Below the pieces are notes generated by a model. The model did no database searches. It worked only from the letters and a program-made list of their open reading frames with translations, and was not told the DNA's origin. Made by a program: the position numbers and the translations under genes. From Apium graveolens (Eukaryota > Streptophyta > Magnoliopsida > Apiales > Apiaceae), in NCBI RefSeq assembly GCF_009905375.1, contig NC_133647.1, positions 81,727,742 to 81,791,741 of the forward strand: a stretch of DNA of 64,000 bases, written 5' to 3'. This document shows positions 18,177-30,859 of the stretch, one piece after another. Numbering within the stretch: position 1 is the stretch's first letter; every line of letters starts with the position of its first letter.

Positions 18177-21100
18177 CGAACCTCGCGGGCTTCTAAAACA
18201 TTAATGGGATCCCTAGGCAACTTTTAAGCCTATAATATAAGTGTGGAAAGGACTCGCGTCTCAGTCCAGATCCACTATTCAAAGAAAACATTTATCCCCC
18301 TTTGGGACTGAAAATCCACATTTTATTTATTTCAAAAACTGATGCCGAATTATGACCGAAAATCTCTTTTAACAGTAAATATTTTTATCAAGGGATTATA
18401 GTTCAACTCGAAACACGGGAAATATGGTGCTAAATCTCAGGGCCATGATCCACTAAACTTTACTCTATTAGGGTAACTGAAAGGATTTCATATATAAAAC
18501 CTGGACAAGGAAGTTTAGTGAGGCTATTGGATATTATGAAGGGGTAGTGCCAAACTGGGCTTTAAGCAATGGTTTCTCGTCAAGGTGCAAGTGCTAGATC
18601 ATCAAGAAGATAAGCTTCATGAATACTAAGGGTGTTAAGGTATGAAGAATGATCTTTAACTCAGGATATATCAGAATTGTTAAGCTTTAAAATAAGAAAG
18701 AGGGGTATCAATCAATGAGGAACAACTTTGATAAATATCTGGCTTTTAGGTATCGAGGTGAAGTTTCTATAAGGGTTCAAGCATCAGGGTGAGATATCAG
18801 CACTTTAGGAATCATTAGCATGTTAATCAAGAGGATCAATCAAGTATTATAACAACCCTTTATTTTATCATGGCATTCAGCTTACTTTAATATACTATCA
18901 TGATAAGACTACTTTGCAATACGTACTCGAGGGTTCATGGCATTTCTATATGATTCAAAGATGAACATAAGATATGTTGATTTAAATATATTAAAATGAC
19001 TCAGGATAGTTGCGTCAATATATATGAACTATTTGTTACACAATTGCAGTGAATACGAAGATAGGTTGAATCACTTGCCTTGAGAAAGGCTGGTCTGGTC
19101 TGACTGGTAGGAGCAACTGGAAGCTTCGCTCGACCTTTATGGCAAGTTTTCCCTCATCTCGAGATCCTACATAAATAATAATAATCCTCATTATAATATA
19201 TTCTCACCAACTTAACCTATTTACAACCCGAATTTAAACACAGATGGCACTTAGGCCTATATGCACTTAATTTATATTCACCTTATAAATATAATTGCAC
19301 ACACATAGCCACATATACTCACATATCATATATTAATACCAAATAACACCATATACACCATAATGCAACACTAGGCTTGGATGATCTCGACTCACAACTT
19401 AAGTCACTTGGTCGCTAAACTAGACAAAGTCTTCTAATTTTGGCTTCCTAACTCGATGTGCCTTTACTAAAATATCCAAGACCTATTGACCCTCACTTGG
19501 GCCTTTTTCTCTACTGACCTTATACTATCTTACAACTATGGTGGTCAACCTAGATCTCACTCCTAAATGTTCTAAAACTATGTGTTAAGTGAAAGTGCTC
19601 ACCGGTATAAATTTCAGAATGACAACTATGGTTTCTTAAGTTTTCCTTCAAAACTCTTACACAAGACTCTCCTGACCTTAGGGCATCTCCCAAACTTGAT
19701 GTGGCTCAAGGGCCTAGCTTGGGCCTTCTTGGGCCTAAGCTTAAAGTCGAAGGTTCCCCTATTTTCCTTGGCAGAAAACGCCCTGACTTGAATTAACTTG
19801 TGACACATGGTTCTCATATCCTATGAACTATGGCTGGAAAAACTTCTCTGACACTCCCTCTAACTAAGGCCCAATAGGGCCTAATGAGGGCCTACCCATG
19901 ACATGGTCAAATCTCCCTATTTCTAAGTTGCAAGAAAACTGTCCCCTGCTGGACAGATTTTGTGATTCTACTTGAGCACCTAACCAAACGACATGCAAAC
20001 CTCTAACCAACTCCTAAAACCTTTTATATACTCCCAATACTAACTTCTGGTGGCTTGGGCCTCAAAGTGCACAAAAATGCTCATTCAAAAGTTCCCCATA
20101 AACTAGTGCATCAAATCTGGAAAAAAATGAAAACACCAACTAATCCCTTTTTACCTTAACTCCAACTTAAAAACCAAGCACCCAACTCTTTCCAAAGCAA
20201 ACCTAGTGTCTTAATGTCCTAAAATAGTGTCTCAACAGAAGGGAAGATCATCCATGCCCAAAAATTAACAACATGCAACTAAAAATATGACATGCAACTC
20301 ATGGAAAACACATAACAAGATTTCGGCTAGGCGTAAAGTTTTAAATGCTTGCAAAATCGACTTGCACCTATTACTCATCCTTAATAATTATGAAATATAA
20401 CTTCTTTTAACTACTAATAAGAAATTTATCATGGAAAAAATCTATTTTAAGCACACATATTTCAAATTTATAGATTTTTAAACATAACAACATGATTTCG
20501 AAAAGAGTAGCATGCAAAATATGGTTGATCATCATTTTAATATCTTAAAACTAGCATGCATGCCTAAACATAAATATATAATGAAATTTCAGTAGCATGC
20601 AAAGGATTTTAAAGCATGATATCTCCATAAAACACTTAGTTAGCACATATACATAATATATCTCATAGAGAGCTCTTGAATTCACAAGAATCAAGAGTTT
20701 CTCATTGGAGATCACGTAAGAACTACACATGCATCCATGGAACTTCAACTTCCAAGTCACAAAACACTTGGAAAGTATATAAGATGAATGTAAGTAGAAG
20801 ATTTACACTTGGGAAGATGAAGAATGAATTGAAAAATGGAAGGGGGTGGGGAATTTGGCCTTCGGCCGAGAACAATGGTGGGAGGGGAGGGGGAGAAAAA
20901 TTTGTGGGGTGTTGGAGTGTGGAATGAGTGGAATGACTTCTCCCACTTAAACTTTTGTTTTATGCTTTTGGTTGACAAATAATGAGTGGAAATGAGAACT
21001 TACAAAAATGTCCTTTAGCTAAAGTTAGGCCATTTTGCATGCAAGGCTAATTTAGTAATTTGGTATTAATCAAATGAGTTAGTGGGGTTGGAAAAGTCTT

Positions 21101-21523
21101 ATTTGCCCTTTGAGAGAATAGAAGGGTGATTTGCATGCAAGGTCTCTTATGTAATTTGATAATTATAACCAATAAAATTTGTAATGATTTATTTTTATAA
21201 AATAAAATACAAGTACAAAAATTATAAAATTTATACCATAAAATAACTTGGATTTTTAGAAATTTTGTAAAATCACTTTTGAAATTTTGTGAATAAAATA
21301 ACTTTTAAAAGAAAATTTCTCCAAGGTTTAGAATATTCCTTATAAATTAAAAATAAGGGAAATAAATAAACTCTCGCTTTGAAAAATCATATACTACATA
21401 AATCAAATTTAAAATGCAGAAATTTTTCATTCACACAAGGTACAGCCATTAAGTATATTCACTTACGGCTTTAATATCACACAAAATCCACAGATAATAT
21501 TACATAAAATGCCGGTCGTAACA

Positions 21524-21558
21524 TCCTCTCCCCCTTAAGGGATTCTGTCCCCAAAATC
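21524..21558 (-). other. E2 polypurine tract and pre-PPT stem-loop
   Basis: On the minus strand GATTTT-GGGGAC-AGAATC (21558-21541) forms a stem with one G-T pair. CCTTAAGGGGGAGAGGA then runs to the LTR edge. The stem overlaps the pol stop codon (21560-21558). Confidence 0.8.
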
Positions 21559-24500
21559 TAAGAGAACAGATGAGGATACCGGGAACGCATATCAGACTCT
21601 AACTCCCAAGTTGATTCTTCGACCTTGGGGTTCCTCCAAAGTACTTTCACTAACTTTATTGACTTATTCATAAGACTCTTTACTTGCCAGTCGAGTAATT
21701 TGACAGGTTGCTCCACAAATGACAGGTCTGCCTGAATTTCTACAGGTTCAAATTCTATTACATGGCTAGCGTCAGTATTGTACTTCTTAAGCAATGACAC
21801 ATGGAACACATTATGCACATGTTGATACTGAGGTGGTAAGGCCAACTCGTAGGCCACCTTCCCCACTTGACTCAAAATTTCAAAAGGACCTATATATCTA
21901 GGTGTTAACTTCCCTTTCTTGCCAAATCTAAACAACCCTTTTCTAGGTGACACCTTCAGCAAAACAGCTTCACCAACTTGGTATCGAACATCCTTACGCA
22001 CTGGGTCCGCATACTTCCTCTGTCTATCTTGAGCAGCAAGCAACCTTTTCTGAATTAACTTGACTGTGTCATACAACTGTTGTACCAATTCCGAGCCGAG
22101 AATTCTTCCTTCTCCTACTTCATCCCAACTTGTTAGTGATCTACATTTTCGCCCGTACAAAGCTTCGTATGGTGGCATGCCGATACTGGAATGATAGCTA
22201 TTGTTGTAAGAGAATTCAATCAACGGCAAGTGGTCGTCCCAACTTCCTGCAAAATTGATTGCACAACTGCGCAACATGTCTTCGATTGTTTGAATTGTCC
22301 TTTCGCTCTGACCATCAGTCTGCGGGTGGTATGTCGTGCTCATATTCAACTTCGTGCCAAGATATTCCTGAAATTGCTTCCAGAATCTCGAGTTAAATCG
22401 GGGATCTCTGTCTGAAACTATTGATACGGGTACTCCATGCCTTAGTACGATTTCGCGCACATACAGATGAACCAATTTGTCCAATGACGACTTCTCGTTT
22501 ATTGGAAGGAAATGCGCCGACTTCGTAAGACGATCAAGTATAACCCATATAGCGTCATGACCGGATTTCGTTCATGGTAGTCCCACTATAAAATCCATAG
22601 CAATATTTTCCCATTTCCATTCTGGAATCTTTAGGGGCTGAATTAATCCGCTTGGTCGTTGATGTTCTGCCTTCACCTTTTGACAAGTATAACACTTCGC
22701 AACCCATTCTGCCAACTCTCACTTCATATTTGGCCACCAAAAGTTCTGCTTTAAGTCCCGATACATCTTGGTGCTTCCCGGGTGGATTGAAAATCTTGAA
22801 TTGTGGGCTTCTTGTAGGATCTCATTCTTCAATTCCGGTACATGAGGAATCCAAATTCTTGAGGAAAACCTTAGTATCCCTTGCTCATCCCTTTGAGTAT
22901 TAATCTCCTCTCTAGATAACTGATTCTTCTCTTTCTCCATTACTTCTTCTTGACGTTTCTTTATCTTTTCCACTAGTGTTGGCTGAAAAGTCATTGCACG
23001 ACAAACTTCTTCAACCATTCCATATTTACAAAGTTCTAATCCGAATTTCTTAATCTCTTCAGACAATTCCTTTGGTGTTGCCATCATATTCAATCTCTCT
23101 TTTCTGCTTAGTGCATCGGCCACAACATTCTCCTTTCCGGGATGGTAATTTATCGAGCAATCGTAGTCCTTGATCAATTCCAACCATCTCCTTTGCCTCA
23201 TATTGAGCTCCTTCTGAGTGAAAATGTACTTTAAACTCTTGTGATCTGTGTAGATTTCACACTTCTCTCTGTAGATGTAATGTCTCCAAATTTTAAGTGC
23301 GAATACTATGGCGGCTAGTTCCAAGTCATGCGTCGGGTACTTCAACTCATACGGTTTTAACTGTCTTGACGCATACGCGATCACCTTACTGTGTTGCATT
23401 AACACACACCCCAATCCCTTATGTAAAGCGTCGCTGAATATCACAAAGTTTCCTTGGTCATCTGGAAGCACTAACACCGGAGCTGTTACCAATCTCTGCT
23501 TCAACTCTTGAAAGCTATCCTCACATTCTGCACTCCATTCAAACTTTTGATTCCTTCTGGTTAACTTGGTCAATGGCGTGGCAATTTTCAAAAAATCCGT
23601 GACAAACCTTCTGTAGTATCCTGCCAATCCTAGAAAACTCCGCACTTCAGTAGGAGTCTTTGGCCTCTCCCAACTCATAACTGCCTCAATCTTTGCTGGA
23701 TCCACTTTAACTCCTTCATTTCCAATGACATGCCCCAAAAATTGAACTTCCTTCAACCAAAACTCACATTTGGTAAACTTGGCATACAACTTCTCTTGAC
23801 GAAGTATCTCCAATGCTATCCAGAGGTGCTGTTTATGTTCTTCTTCCGACTTAGAATAAATAAGGATGTCATCAATGAATACCACGACAAACTTGTCCAA
23901 ATACTTCTTAAATACTCGATTCATCAAATCCATAAATACGGCCGGGGTGTTGGTCAATCCAAACGGCATTACTAGGAATTCATAATGCCCATATCTGGTT
24001 CTAAATGCTGTCTTGGGAATATCTTCTTCTTTGATCTTTAATTGATGGTATCCCGATTTCAAGTCAATCTTTGAAAAGCATTTTGCTCCCTTCAACTAGT
24101 CAAAAAGGTCATCTATTCTTGGTAGCGGGTAGCAGTTCTTGATCGTTACCTTATTCAACTCTCGATAATCTATGCATAGCCGCATACTCCCATCTTTCTT
24201 CTTTACAAACAGAACAGGTGCTCCCCATGGCGACGTACTTGGCCGTATCACTCCTTTATCCAACAATTCTTGTAGCTGGCTCGCCAACTCTTTCATTTCT
24301 GCTGGTGCCATTCTATATGGGGCCTTTGAAACTGGTTTCGTGCCTGGAGCAAGGTTGATCTCGAACTCAATTTGTCGATCTGGTGGTAAGCCTAGTAGTT
24401 CATCTGGAAACACATCGGGAAACTCGTTAACTACAGGGATATCTTCTATGTTGGGGTTGCCCTTTTCTGAATCCACTACATACGCTAGGAACGATTCACA

Positions 24501-26171
24501 ACCTTTTCTAAGTAGCTTCTTAACCTGAACGATTGTAAGAAATAGTTGCTCTTGCCTCTGCCCCTTAAATACTACCTTCTCTCCACTCTTCGCCTTTAAA
24601 TACACTTTCTTGGTCTTACAATTAATTTGGGCGTTATTCTCTCCTAACCAATCCATACCTAAAATTATATCAAACTCTCCCAACTTGAAGAGTATCAAGT
24701 CGACTGAAAACTTATACCCCGAAATATCAATCTCACACTTCGGACATAATTGATTCACAGGAATCTTCTCTTGGTTCACAATTACCACATTTACTACCTC
24801 GCTCATAATCATTTTATCACATTGAAGCTTATCAATAAAAGATTCTGATATGAAAGATTTTGTTGCTCCCGAATCAATCAATACTTTAGCTTTGACATTA
24901 TTGAGTAAAAGTGTACCTGCTATCACCTCTGAATTCTGAACAGCATCCTTCATCTTCAGATCAAATGTCCTTGCTGTTGCTTGCGGGGTTGGTGTAGGTG
25001 GTGGAGGTAATGCCAATACCTCAGCTAGCACGCTCGCACTGGTACTTGCCACGTTCATCAGAGCTTTGACTGGTCTGGTTGCCTTGCACTCCCTAGCTAT
25101 GTGTCCAGTTCTCCCACACTTGTAACATGTAACTCCTGGCTTCGGTATCTTGCACTCATTTGCCAAATGTCCCTTCTGATTGCACCTATAACATGTCATG
25201 CTCAACTTATTACATACTCCAAGGTGCCTTCTTCCACAGTGCTTGCATTCCGGTCTCTGGAACCTGTTTTCTCCAACTTGCCCTTGGCTTGCCTGATTGT
25301 TCCCCTTCGATTCTTGCCTTTTGCTCAAATTTCCTTTCTTTTGAAAATTTCCGCCCTTATGAAATCCAATCCTCTTTACATTCCGATCTTGTGAACTTCC
25401 TGCTTCAGACTTTTCTCCATAAAATGGAACCTTCCTCTTCTTGTTATCCCTTTCTTTCCTTAACTGCGTCCCATTATTCTCAATCAGAGCAGCTTTCTGT
25501 ACTACTCCCGCGTAGGTGTCAAGTTTAAACATAGCCACTCTATCTCTAATCCAAGGCTCCAATCCTTGCTGAAATTTCTTTACTTTTTCCTCCTCGGTGC
25601 TGGTATACTTTGTCACAAACCTTAACAACTCAGTAAACTTCTTCTCATACTCCAGTACAGTCATGTTCCCTTGCTTCAACTCAAGAAATTTAAGCTCCAT
25701 CTGATTCTGCATGTACTTAGGGTAATACTTGTCCAAAAATAACTTCTTAAATCTCTCCCAAGAAACCTGCTGAGTTGCTTCCATAGCTTTTACTGACTCC
25801 CACCAATAGATGACTTCGCCCTTCAAGAAGTAAGTAGCATATGGCGTCTTCTGATCGTCTCCTAACTGTACCAACTCAAAAGCCCTTTCCATCTCCTTAA
25901 TCCATGTGTTAGCTATTACTGGATCAGTGGTATCATGAAATGCAGGTGGATTCACATTCTAAAATGCCTTGAAAGTGACAACTTGTCTAGGTGGTACTGG
26001 TGGTTCAGGTGGTTGGTGTGGTTCACGGTTATCTTGGTTTTCAATTCGTTGTTGAAGAGTTAGTTGTTGTTGAGCTATAGCATTGGTTTGCTGTTGTAAA
26101 GTTTCCAGTAGTCGAAGAATATTTGGGTCTGTGGTGGATGTGGTTGTTGGGTTCTTCTTTTTGGGAGGCAT
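21558..26171 (-). pseudogene. E2 gag-pol: one frame with four nonsense codons
   Basis: From the ATG at 26171 (MPPKKK) to the stop at 21558 a single frame of about 1537 codons has no frameshift. The order is Gag with capsid-like [10 protein letters not shown], three zinc-knuckle-type motifs ([40 protein letters not shown]), protease ([11 protein letters not shown]), RT ([10 protein letters not shown]), RNase H ([14 protein letters not shown]), and integrase with H/H/C/C ligands, DDE core ([32 protein letters not shown]), GPF module and chromodomain-like tail ([18 protein letters not shown]). Stops lie at 25961-25959 (TAG), 24098-24096 (TAG), 22721-22719 (TGA) and 22574-22572 (TGA). Each can come from CAG or CGA by one C-to-T change. 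Otherwise motifs are intact. Confidence 0.95.
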
Positions 26172-26488
26172 GATCCTGAAATAAGAGTTATGTCAAAACA
26201 GATATGAATGATAAAATCATTTGAGGGTATCGCATGGCATTCTTATTTACATATGAGGTCAAGTTTCAAATTAAGTAGATATGGCGATGCATATAAAAGC
26301 ATAAAATAACAGTTGAGAGAAAATGGAACAATAGTGCATGATTATTGAAATTTAAAGGTCACAATACATCTGGATTAGGACAAAGTCTGATTCTAGGATC
26401 AACAGGCTTATTTAAAGGAAATAACGGAAATAATTGGGGATTCTACGGAGTCTGATAGTACAACAACATGAAAGGTAAATGGAAAGAA
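26172..26488 (-). other. E2 spacer between pre-gag frame and gag
   Basis: About 320 bases of untranslated sequence with no open frame or repeat that I can support. Confidence 0.5.
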
Positions 26489-26845
26489 CTAAGGCTCTAC
26501 TCCATCTGAACGGGGCTTGGTAGTCTTTTCCTCTCGAAGCGTCTTCACAATGCTCTGGAGCTCATCCGCCACCATCTGAATGACATACTGGCTGGTGCGG
26601 TCCCGGTGCGCTGGCATCTCCTCAAGCTTAGTGTTGACGTACTGAACCAAGGTCTCAAGTCTCGCAGTCATCTGCTCCTTGGGCTTCCCTTCATAGTTTC
26701 GGATGTCCGGGTACACGTTCTTTAGTCGGTCTATCAGTCGGTTGTACTTGCCCTGAAGCATGTCGAACTCGCGCCTCAACTCAGCATACACGGAGAAAGC
26801 AACAGTGTCGTCCGACCCAGAGGATGACGAGGAATGTGCCCTTTG
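26489..26845 (-). CDS. E2 pre-gag frame: coiled-coil-like protein, proposed last exon of a spliced gene
   Basis: The open frame (118 codons plus stop) lies between the primer site and gag. It begins with a serine run (HSSSSSGSDD), then a helical, probably coiled-coil part (YAELRREFDMLQGKYNRL) and a second helical part (YVNTKLEEMPAHRDRTSQYV, VADELQSIVKTLREE). No ATG precedes the conserved N-terminal part in this frame before a stop at 26885-26887; where E5 has ATG, E2 has GCA. A TTATCAG acceptor ends at 26846, and joining there from the LTR exon (CAG at 27167-27165) preserves phase 0 and supplies a start. E5 has a clear homologue. The frame has survived intact although gag-pol has four stops. 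Function unknown. Confidence 0.6.
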   Translation of the reverse strand, partial: QRAHSSSSSGSDDTVAFSVYAELRREFDMLQGKYNRLIDRLKNVYPDIRNYEGKPKEQMTARLETLVQYVNTKLEEMPAHRDRTSQYVIQMVADELQSIVKTLREEKTTKPRSDGVEP

Positions 26846-26967
26846 CTGATAATACAATAAGAGGAGTATTAATAATAAATTTACTTAACCTACTCTCTCG
26901 CATATTATCTATAACCTACACATATATGCTATAACCTAATTGGGCTGTCCAGGGACTCTAAACCGTA

Positions 26968-26980
26968 GCTCTGATACCAA
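26968..26980 (-). other. E2 primer binding site (initiator tRNA-Met)
   Basis: The minus strand reads TTGGTATCAGAGC four bases after the 5' LTR. It lies inside the proposed intron 27164-26846. Confidence 0.93.
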
Positions 26981-27155
26981 AACCTGTCACGCCCCCAACT
27001 TAAACAGCAAATTAAATATAACTATTACAACATTTTAAAAAGAAGTAAACATAACCAACTCCAAGATCTTACAGTTTAGGGTTTGGAACAGCACAACACT
27101 ACCATCTATTATAACTGATTTTAAATAGCGAGTCCTCACACAAAACTACTATCTC

Positions 27156-27227
27156 TTATTCTACCTGAGCTCGAACATAAGCATCAGCATCACAGGTCTT
27201 ACGGGCAGTCTGCTTGAATATAACCAT
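27156..27227 (-). CDS. E2 5' LTR coding exon with histone H3-tail-like peptide
   Basis: This 23-codon frame begins MVIFKQTARKT; the Ile replaces the Arg found in the 3' LTR and in E5. It starts 10 nt after an acceptor (27237) and runs into CAG|GTAGAA (27165/27164). Splicing to 26845 would remove 319 nt including the primer site and keep phase 0; the corresponding E5 intron is 326 nt. After Met, six consecutive residues (KQTARK) match histone H3 residues 4-9. Comparison with E5 shows several third-base differences that do not change the amino acid (ACT/ACC, GCC/GCT, CGA/AGA), as expected if the peptide is translated. Confidence 0.55.
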   Translation of the reverse strand: MVIFKQTARKTCDADAYVRAQVE

Positions 27228-27262
27228 AGCTGTTAGCTGTAATATCAGGGTAAAGCAAGGAG

Positions 27263-27277
27263 TGAGCCAAATGCTCA
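27263..27277 (-). other. TGAGC/GCTCA hairpin, E2 5' LTR
   Basis: On the minus strand TGAGC-ATTTG-GCTCA is preceded by ACTTGT. The other copy is at 17954-17968. It shares position and stem with E1, E3 and E5. Confidence 0.55.
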
Positions 27278-27451
27278 ACAAGTGCTAAATAATACGATAC
27301 AAAACATAAATCGAGATATACATTAAAGAATGACAATGGAAAGACATTACCAATGATAACGAGAGATAAAACTATGGGTGAGGGCATCATTTTGCTTGTA
27401 TCAAAACAATTTTAAAATCATATCTTAATCAAAATCATTTTATGACGCTAC

Positions 27452-27485
27452 GGATTACAGCCGGTGATCAGCCGCGAAGTAATCC
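27452..27485 (-). other. CTGATCA-loop hairpin, E2 5' LTR
   Basis: GGATTAC/GTAATCC outer stem and CGG/CCG inner stem surround the loop CTGATCA (27471-27465 on the minus strand), 467 nt from the LTR 3' end. Confidence 0.7.
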
Positions 27486-30110
27486 CGAACCTCGCTGGGT
27501 TCTAAAATATTAATGGGATCCCTAGGCAACTTTTAAGCCTACAATATAAGTGTGGAAAGGACTCGCGTCTCAGTCCAGATACACTATTCAAAGAAAACAT
27601 TTATCCCCCTTTGGGACTGAAAATCCACATTTTATTTATTTCAAAAACTGATGCCGATTTATGAACGAAAATCTCTTTTAACAGTAAACATTTTTATCAA
27701 GGGATTATAGTTCAACTCGAAACACGGGAAATATGGTACTAAATCTCAGGGCCATGATCCACTAAACTTTACTCTATTAGGGTAACTGAAAGGATTTCAT
27801 ATATAAAACCTGGACAAGGAAGTTTAGTGAGGCTATTGGATATTATGAAGGGGTGGTGCCAAACTGGGCTTTAAGCAATGGTTTCTCGTCAAGGTGCAAG
27901 TGCTAGATCATCAAGAAGATAAGCTTCATTAATACTAAGGGTGTTAAGGTATGAAGAATGATCTTTAACTCAGGATATATCAGAATTGTTAAGCTTTAAA
28001 ATAAGAAAGAGGGGTATCAATCAATGAGGAACAACTTTGATAAATATCTGGCTTTTAGGTATCGAGGTGAAGTTTCTATAAGGGTTCAAGCATCAGGGTG
28101 AGATAACAGCACTTTAGGAATCATTAGCATGTCAATCAAGTATTATAACAACCCTTTATTTTATCATGGCATTCATCTTACTTTAATATACTATCATGAT
28201 AAGACTACTTTGCAATACGTACTCGAGGGTTCATGGCATTTCTATATGATTCAAAGATGAACATAAGATATATTGATTTAAATATATTAAAATGACTCAG
28301 GATAGTTGCGTCAATATATATGAACTATTTGTTTTACAATTGGAGTGAATACGAAGATAGGTTGAATCACTTGCCTTGAGAAAGGCTGGTCTGGTCTGAC
28401 TGGTAGGAGCAACTGGAAGCTTCACTCGACCTTTATGGCAAGTTTTCCCTCGTCTCGAGATCCTACATAAATAATAATAATCCTCATTATAATATATTCT
28501 CACCAACTTAACCTATTTACAACCCGAATTTAAACACAGATGACACTTAGGCCTATATGCACTTAATTTATATTCACCATGTAAATATAATTGCACAAAC
28601 ATAGCCACATATACTCACATATCATATATTAATACCAAATAACACCATATACACCATAATGCAACACTAGGCTTGGATGATCTCGACTCACAACTTAAGT
28701 CACTTGGTCGCTTGGTCGCTAAACTAGACAAAGTCTTCTAATTTTGGCTTCCTAACTCGATGTGCCTTTACTAAACTATCCAAGACCCATTGACCCTCAC
28801 TTGGGCCTTTTGCTCTACTGAACTTATACTATCTTACAACTATGGTGGTCAACCTAGATCTCACTCCTAAATGTTCTAAAACTATGTGTTAAGTGAAAGT
28901 GCTTACTGGTGTAAATTTCAGAATGACAACTATGGTTTCATGAGTGCATTAGACACTCTTAAACTACAAGTCTTCCTTCAAAACTCTTACACAAGACTCT
29001 CCTGACCTTAGGGCATCTCCCAAACTTGATGTGGCTCAAGGGCCTAGCTTGGGCCTTCTTGGGCCTAAGCTTAAACTCCAAGGTTACCCTGTTTTCCTGG
29101 GCAGAAAACGCCCTGACTTGAATTAACTTGTGACACATGGTTCTAACTCATATCCTATGAACTATGGCTGGAAAAACTTCTCTGACACTCCCTCTAACTA
29201 AGTCCCAACAGGGCCTAATGAGGGCCTACCCATGACATGTTCAAATCTCCCTATTTCTAAGTTGCAACAAAACTGTCCCATGCTGGACAGATTTTGTGAT
29301 TCGACTTGAGCACCTAACCAAACGACATGCAAACCTCCAACCAACTCCTAAAACCTTTTATATACTCCCAATACTAACTTCTGGTGGCTTGGGCCTCAAA
29401 GTTCACAACAAATGCTCTTTCAAAACTTCCCCATAAACTAGTGCATCAAATCTGGAAAAAAATGAAAATACCAACTAATCCCTTTTTACCTTAACTCCAA
29501 CTTAAAAACCAAGCACCCAACTCTTTCCAAAGCGAACCTAGTGTCTTAATGTCCTAAAATAGTGTCTCAACAGAAGGGAAGATCATCCATGCCCAAAAAT
29601 TAACAACATGCAACTAAAAATATGACATGCAACTCATGGAAAACACATAACAAGATTTCGGCTAGTCATAAAGTTTTAAATGCTTGCAAAATCGACTTGC
29701 ACCTATTACTCATCCTTAATAATTATGAAATATAACTTATTTTAACTATTAATAAAAAATTTATCATGGAAACAATCTATTTTAAGCACACATATTTCGA
29801 ATTTATAGATTTTTAAACATAACAACATGATTTCGAAAAGAGTAGCATGCAAAACATGGTTGATCATCATTTTAATGTCTTAAAACTAGCATGCATGGCT
29901 AAACATAAATATATAATGAAATTTCAGTAGCATGCAAATGATTTTAAAGCATGATATCTCCATAAAACACTTAGTTAGCACATATACATAATATATCTCA
30001 TAGAGAGCTCTTGAATTCACAAGAATCAAGAGTTTCGCTTTGGAGATCACATAAGAACTACACATGCATCCATGGAACTTCAACTTCCAAGTCACAAAAC
30101 AGTTGGAAAG

Positions 30111-30116
30111 TATATA
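30111..30116 (-). promoter_or_regulatory. E2 5' LTR TATA box
   Basis: The minus strand reads CTTATATAC, upstream of a C-rich leader. The same site is at 20776-20781 in the other LTR, and E5 has TATATAATA at 57845-57853. Confidence 0.45.
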
Positions 30117-30854
30117 AGATGAATGTAAGTAGAAGATTTACACTTGGGAAGATGAAGAATGAATTGAAAAATGGAAGGGGGTGGGGAATTTGGCCTTCGG
30201 CCGAGAGCAATGGTGGGAGGGGGAGGAGAAAAATTTGTGGGGTGTTGGAGTGTGGAATGAGTGGAATGACTTCTCCCACTTAAACTTTTGTTATGCTTTT
30301 TGGTTGACAAATAATGAGTGGAAATGAGAACTTACAAAAATGTCCTTTAGCTAAAGTTAGGCCATTTTGCATGCAAGGCTAATGTATTAATTTGGTATTA
30401 ATCAAATGAGTTAGTGGGGTTGGAAAAGTCTTATTTGCCCTTTGAGAGAATAGAAGGGTGATTTGCATGCAAGGTCTCTTATGTAATTTGATAATTATAA
30501 CCAATAAAATTTGTAAAGATTTATTTTTATAAAAAAAAATACAAGTTCAAAAATTATAAAATTTATACCATAAAATAACTTGGATTTTTAGAAATTTTAT
30601 AAAATCACTTTTGAAATTTGTGAATAAAATAACTTTTAAAAGAAAATTTCTCCAAGGTTTAGAATATTCGTTATAAATTAAAAATAAGGGAAATAAATAA
30701 ACTCTCGCTTTGAAAAATCATATACTACATAAAGCAAATTTTAAATGCAGAAATTTTTCATTCACACAAGGTACAACCATTAAGTATATTCACTTACGGC
30801 TTTAATATCACACAAAATCCACAGATAATATTACATAAAATGTTGGTCGTAACA

Positions 30855-30859
30855 GATGT
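30855..30859. other. E2 target site duplication, right copy (GATGT)
   Basis: This matches 17671-17675. The adjacent copia-1 sequence is the first half of a CCHC knuckle. Confidence 0.97.

Larger units (their letters stand above)
17676..21523 (-). repeat. E2 3' LTR
   Basis: On the minus strand it begins TGTTACGACC (21523) and ends GCGTGACA (17676). It carries the family's coding exon (17918-17847), the TGAGC/GCTCA hairpin (17954-17968), the CTGATCA hairpin (18143-18176), a GCAAGT donor-like site at 19078 and a TATATA box (20776-20781). Compared with the 5' LTR it lacks about 28 bp near 19645 and an 8-bp duplication near 19410. Confidence 0.96.
17676..30854 (-). mobile_element. E2: chromovirus-type Ty3/gypsy retrotransposon (complete, degenerate)
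   Basis: This is a full-length 13.2-kb element on the minus strand: 5' LTR (30854-26985), primer site, pre-gag frame, gag-pol, polypurine tract and 3' LTR (21523-17676), with TG...CA ends and the 5-bp duplication GATGT. The LTRs are 3870 and 3848 bp and differ by about 2% in the first 750 bases I compared, plus a few indels, so it is older than E1 and E3. It belongs to the same family as E5. Confidence 0.97.
26985..30854 (-). repeat. E2 5' LTR
   Basis: On the minus strand it runs from TGTTACGACC-type sequence (30854; here CCAACA) to GCGTGACA (26985). A TATATA box is at 30116-30111. A donor-like CTCAAG|GCAAGT is at 28375/28374, the acceptor ATATTACAG ends at 27237, and the H3-tail-like exon follows at 27227. 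The U3 part contains a C/T-rich stretch near 30170-30250. Relative to the other LTR it has lost 13 bp near 28130. Confidence 0.96.

Noticed and set aside
20676..20927. Overlapping plus- and minus-strand frames in the E2 LTRs (also 30011-30310)
   Set aside because: They arise from a G/C-rich leader region; composition is biased and neither frame has homology or conservation in E5.
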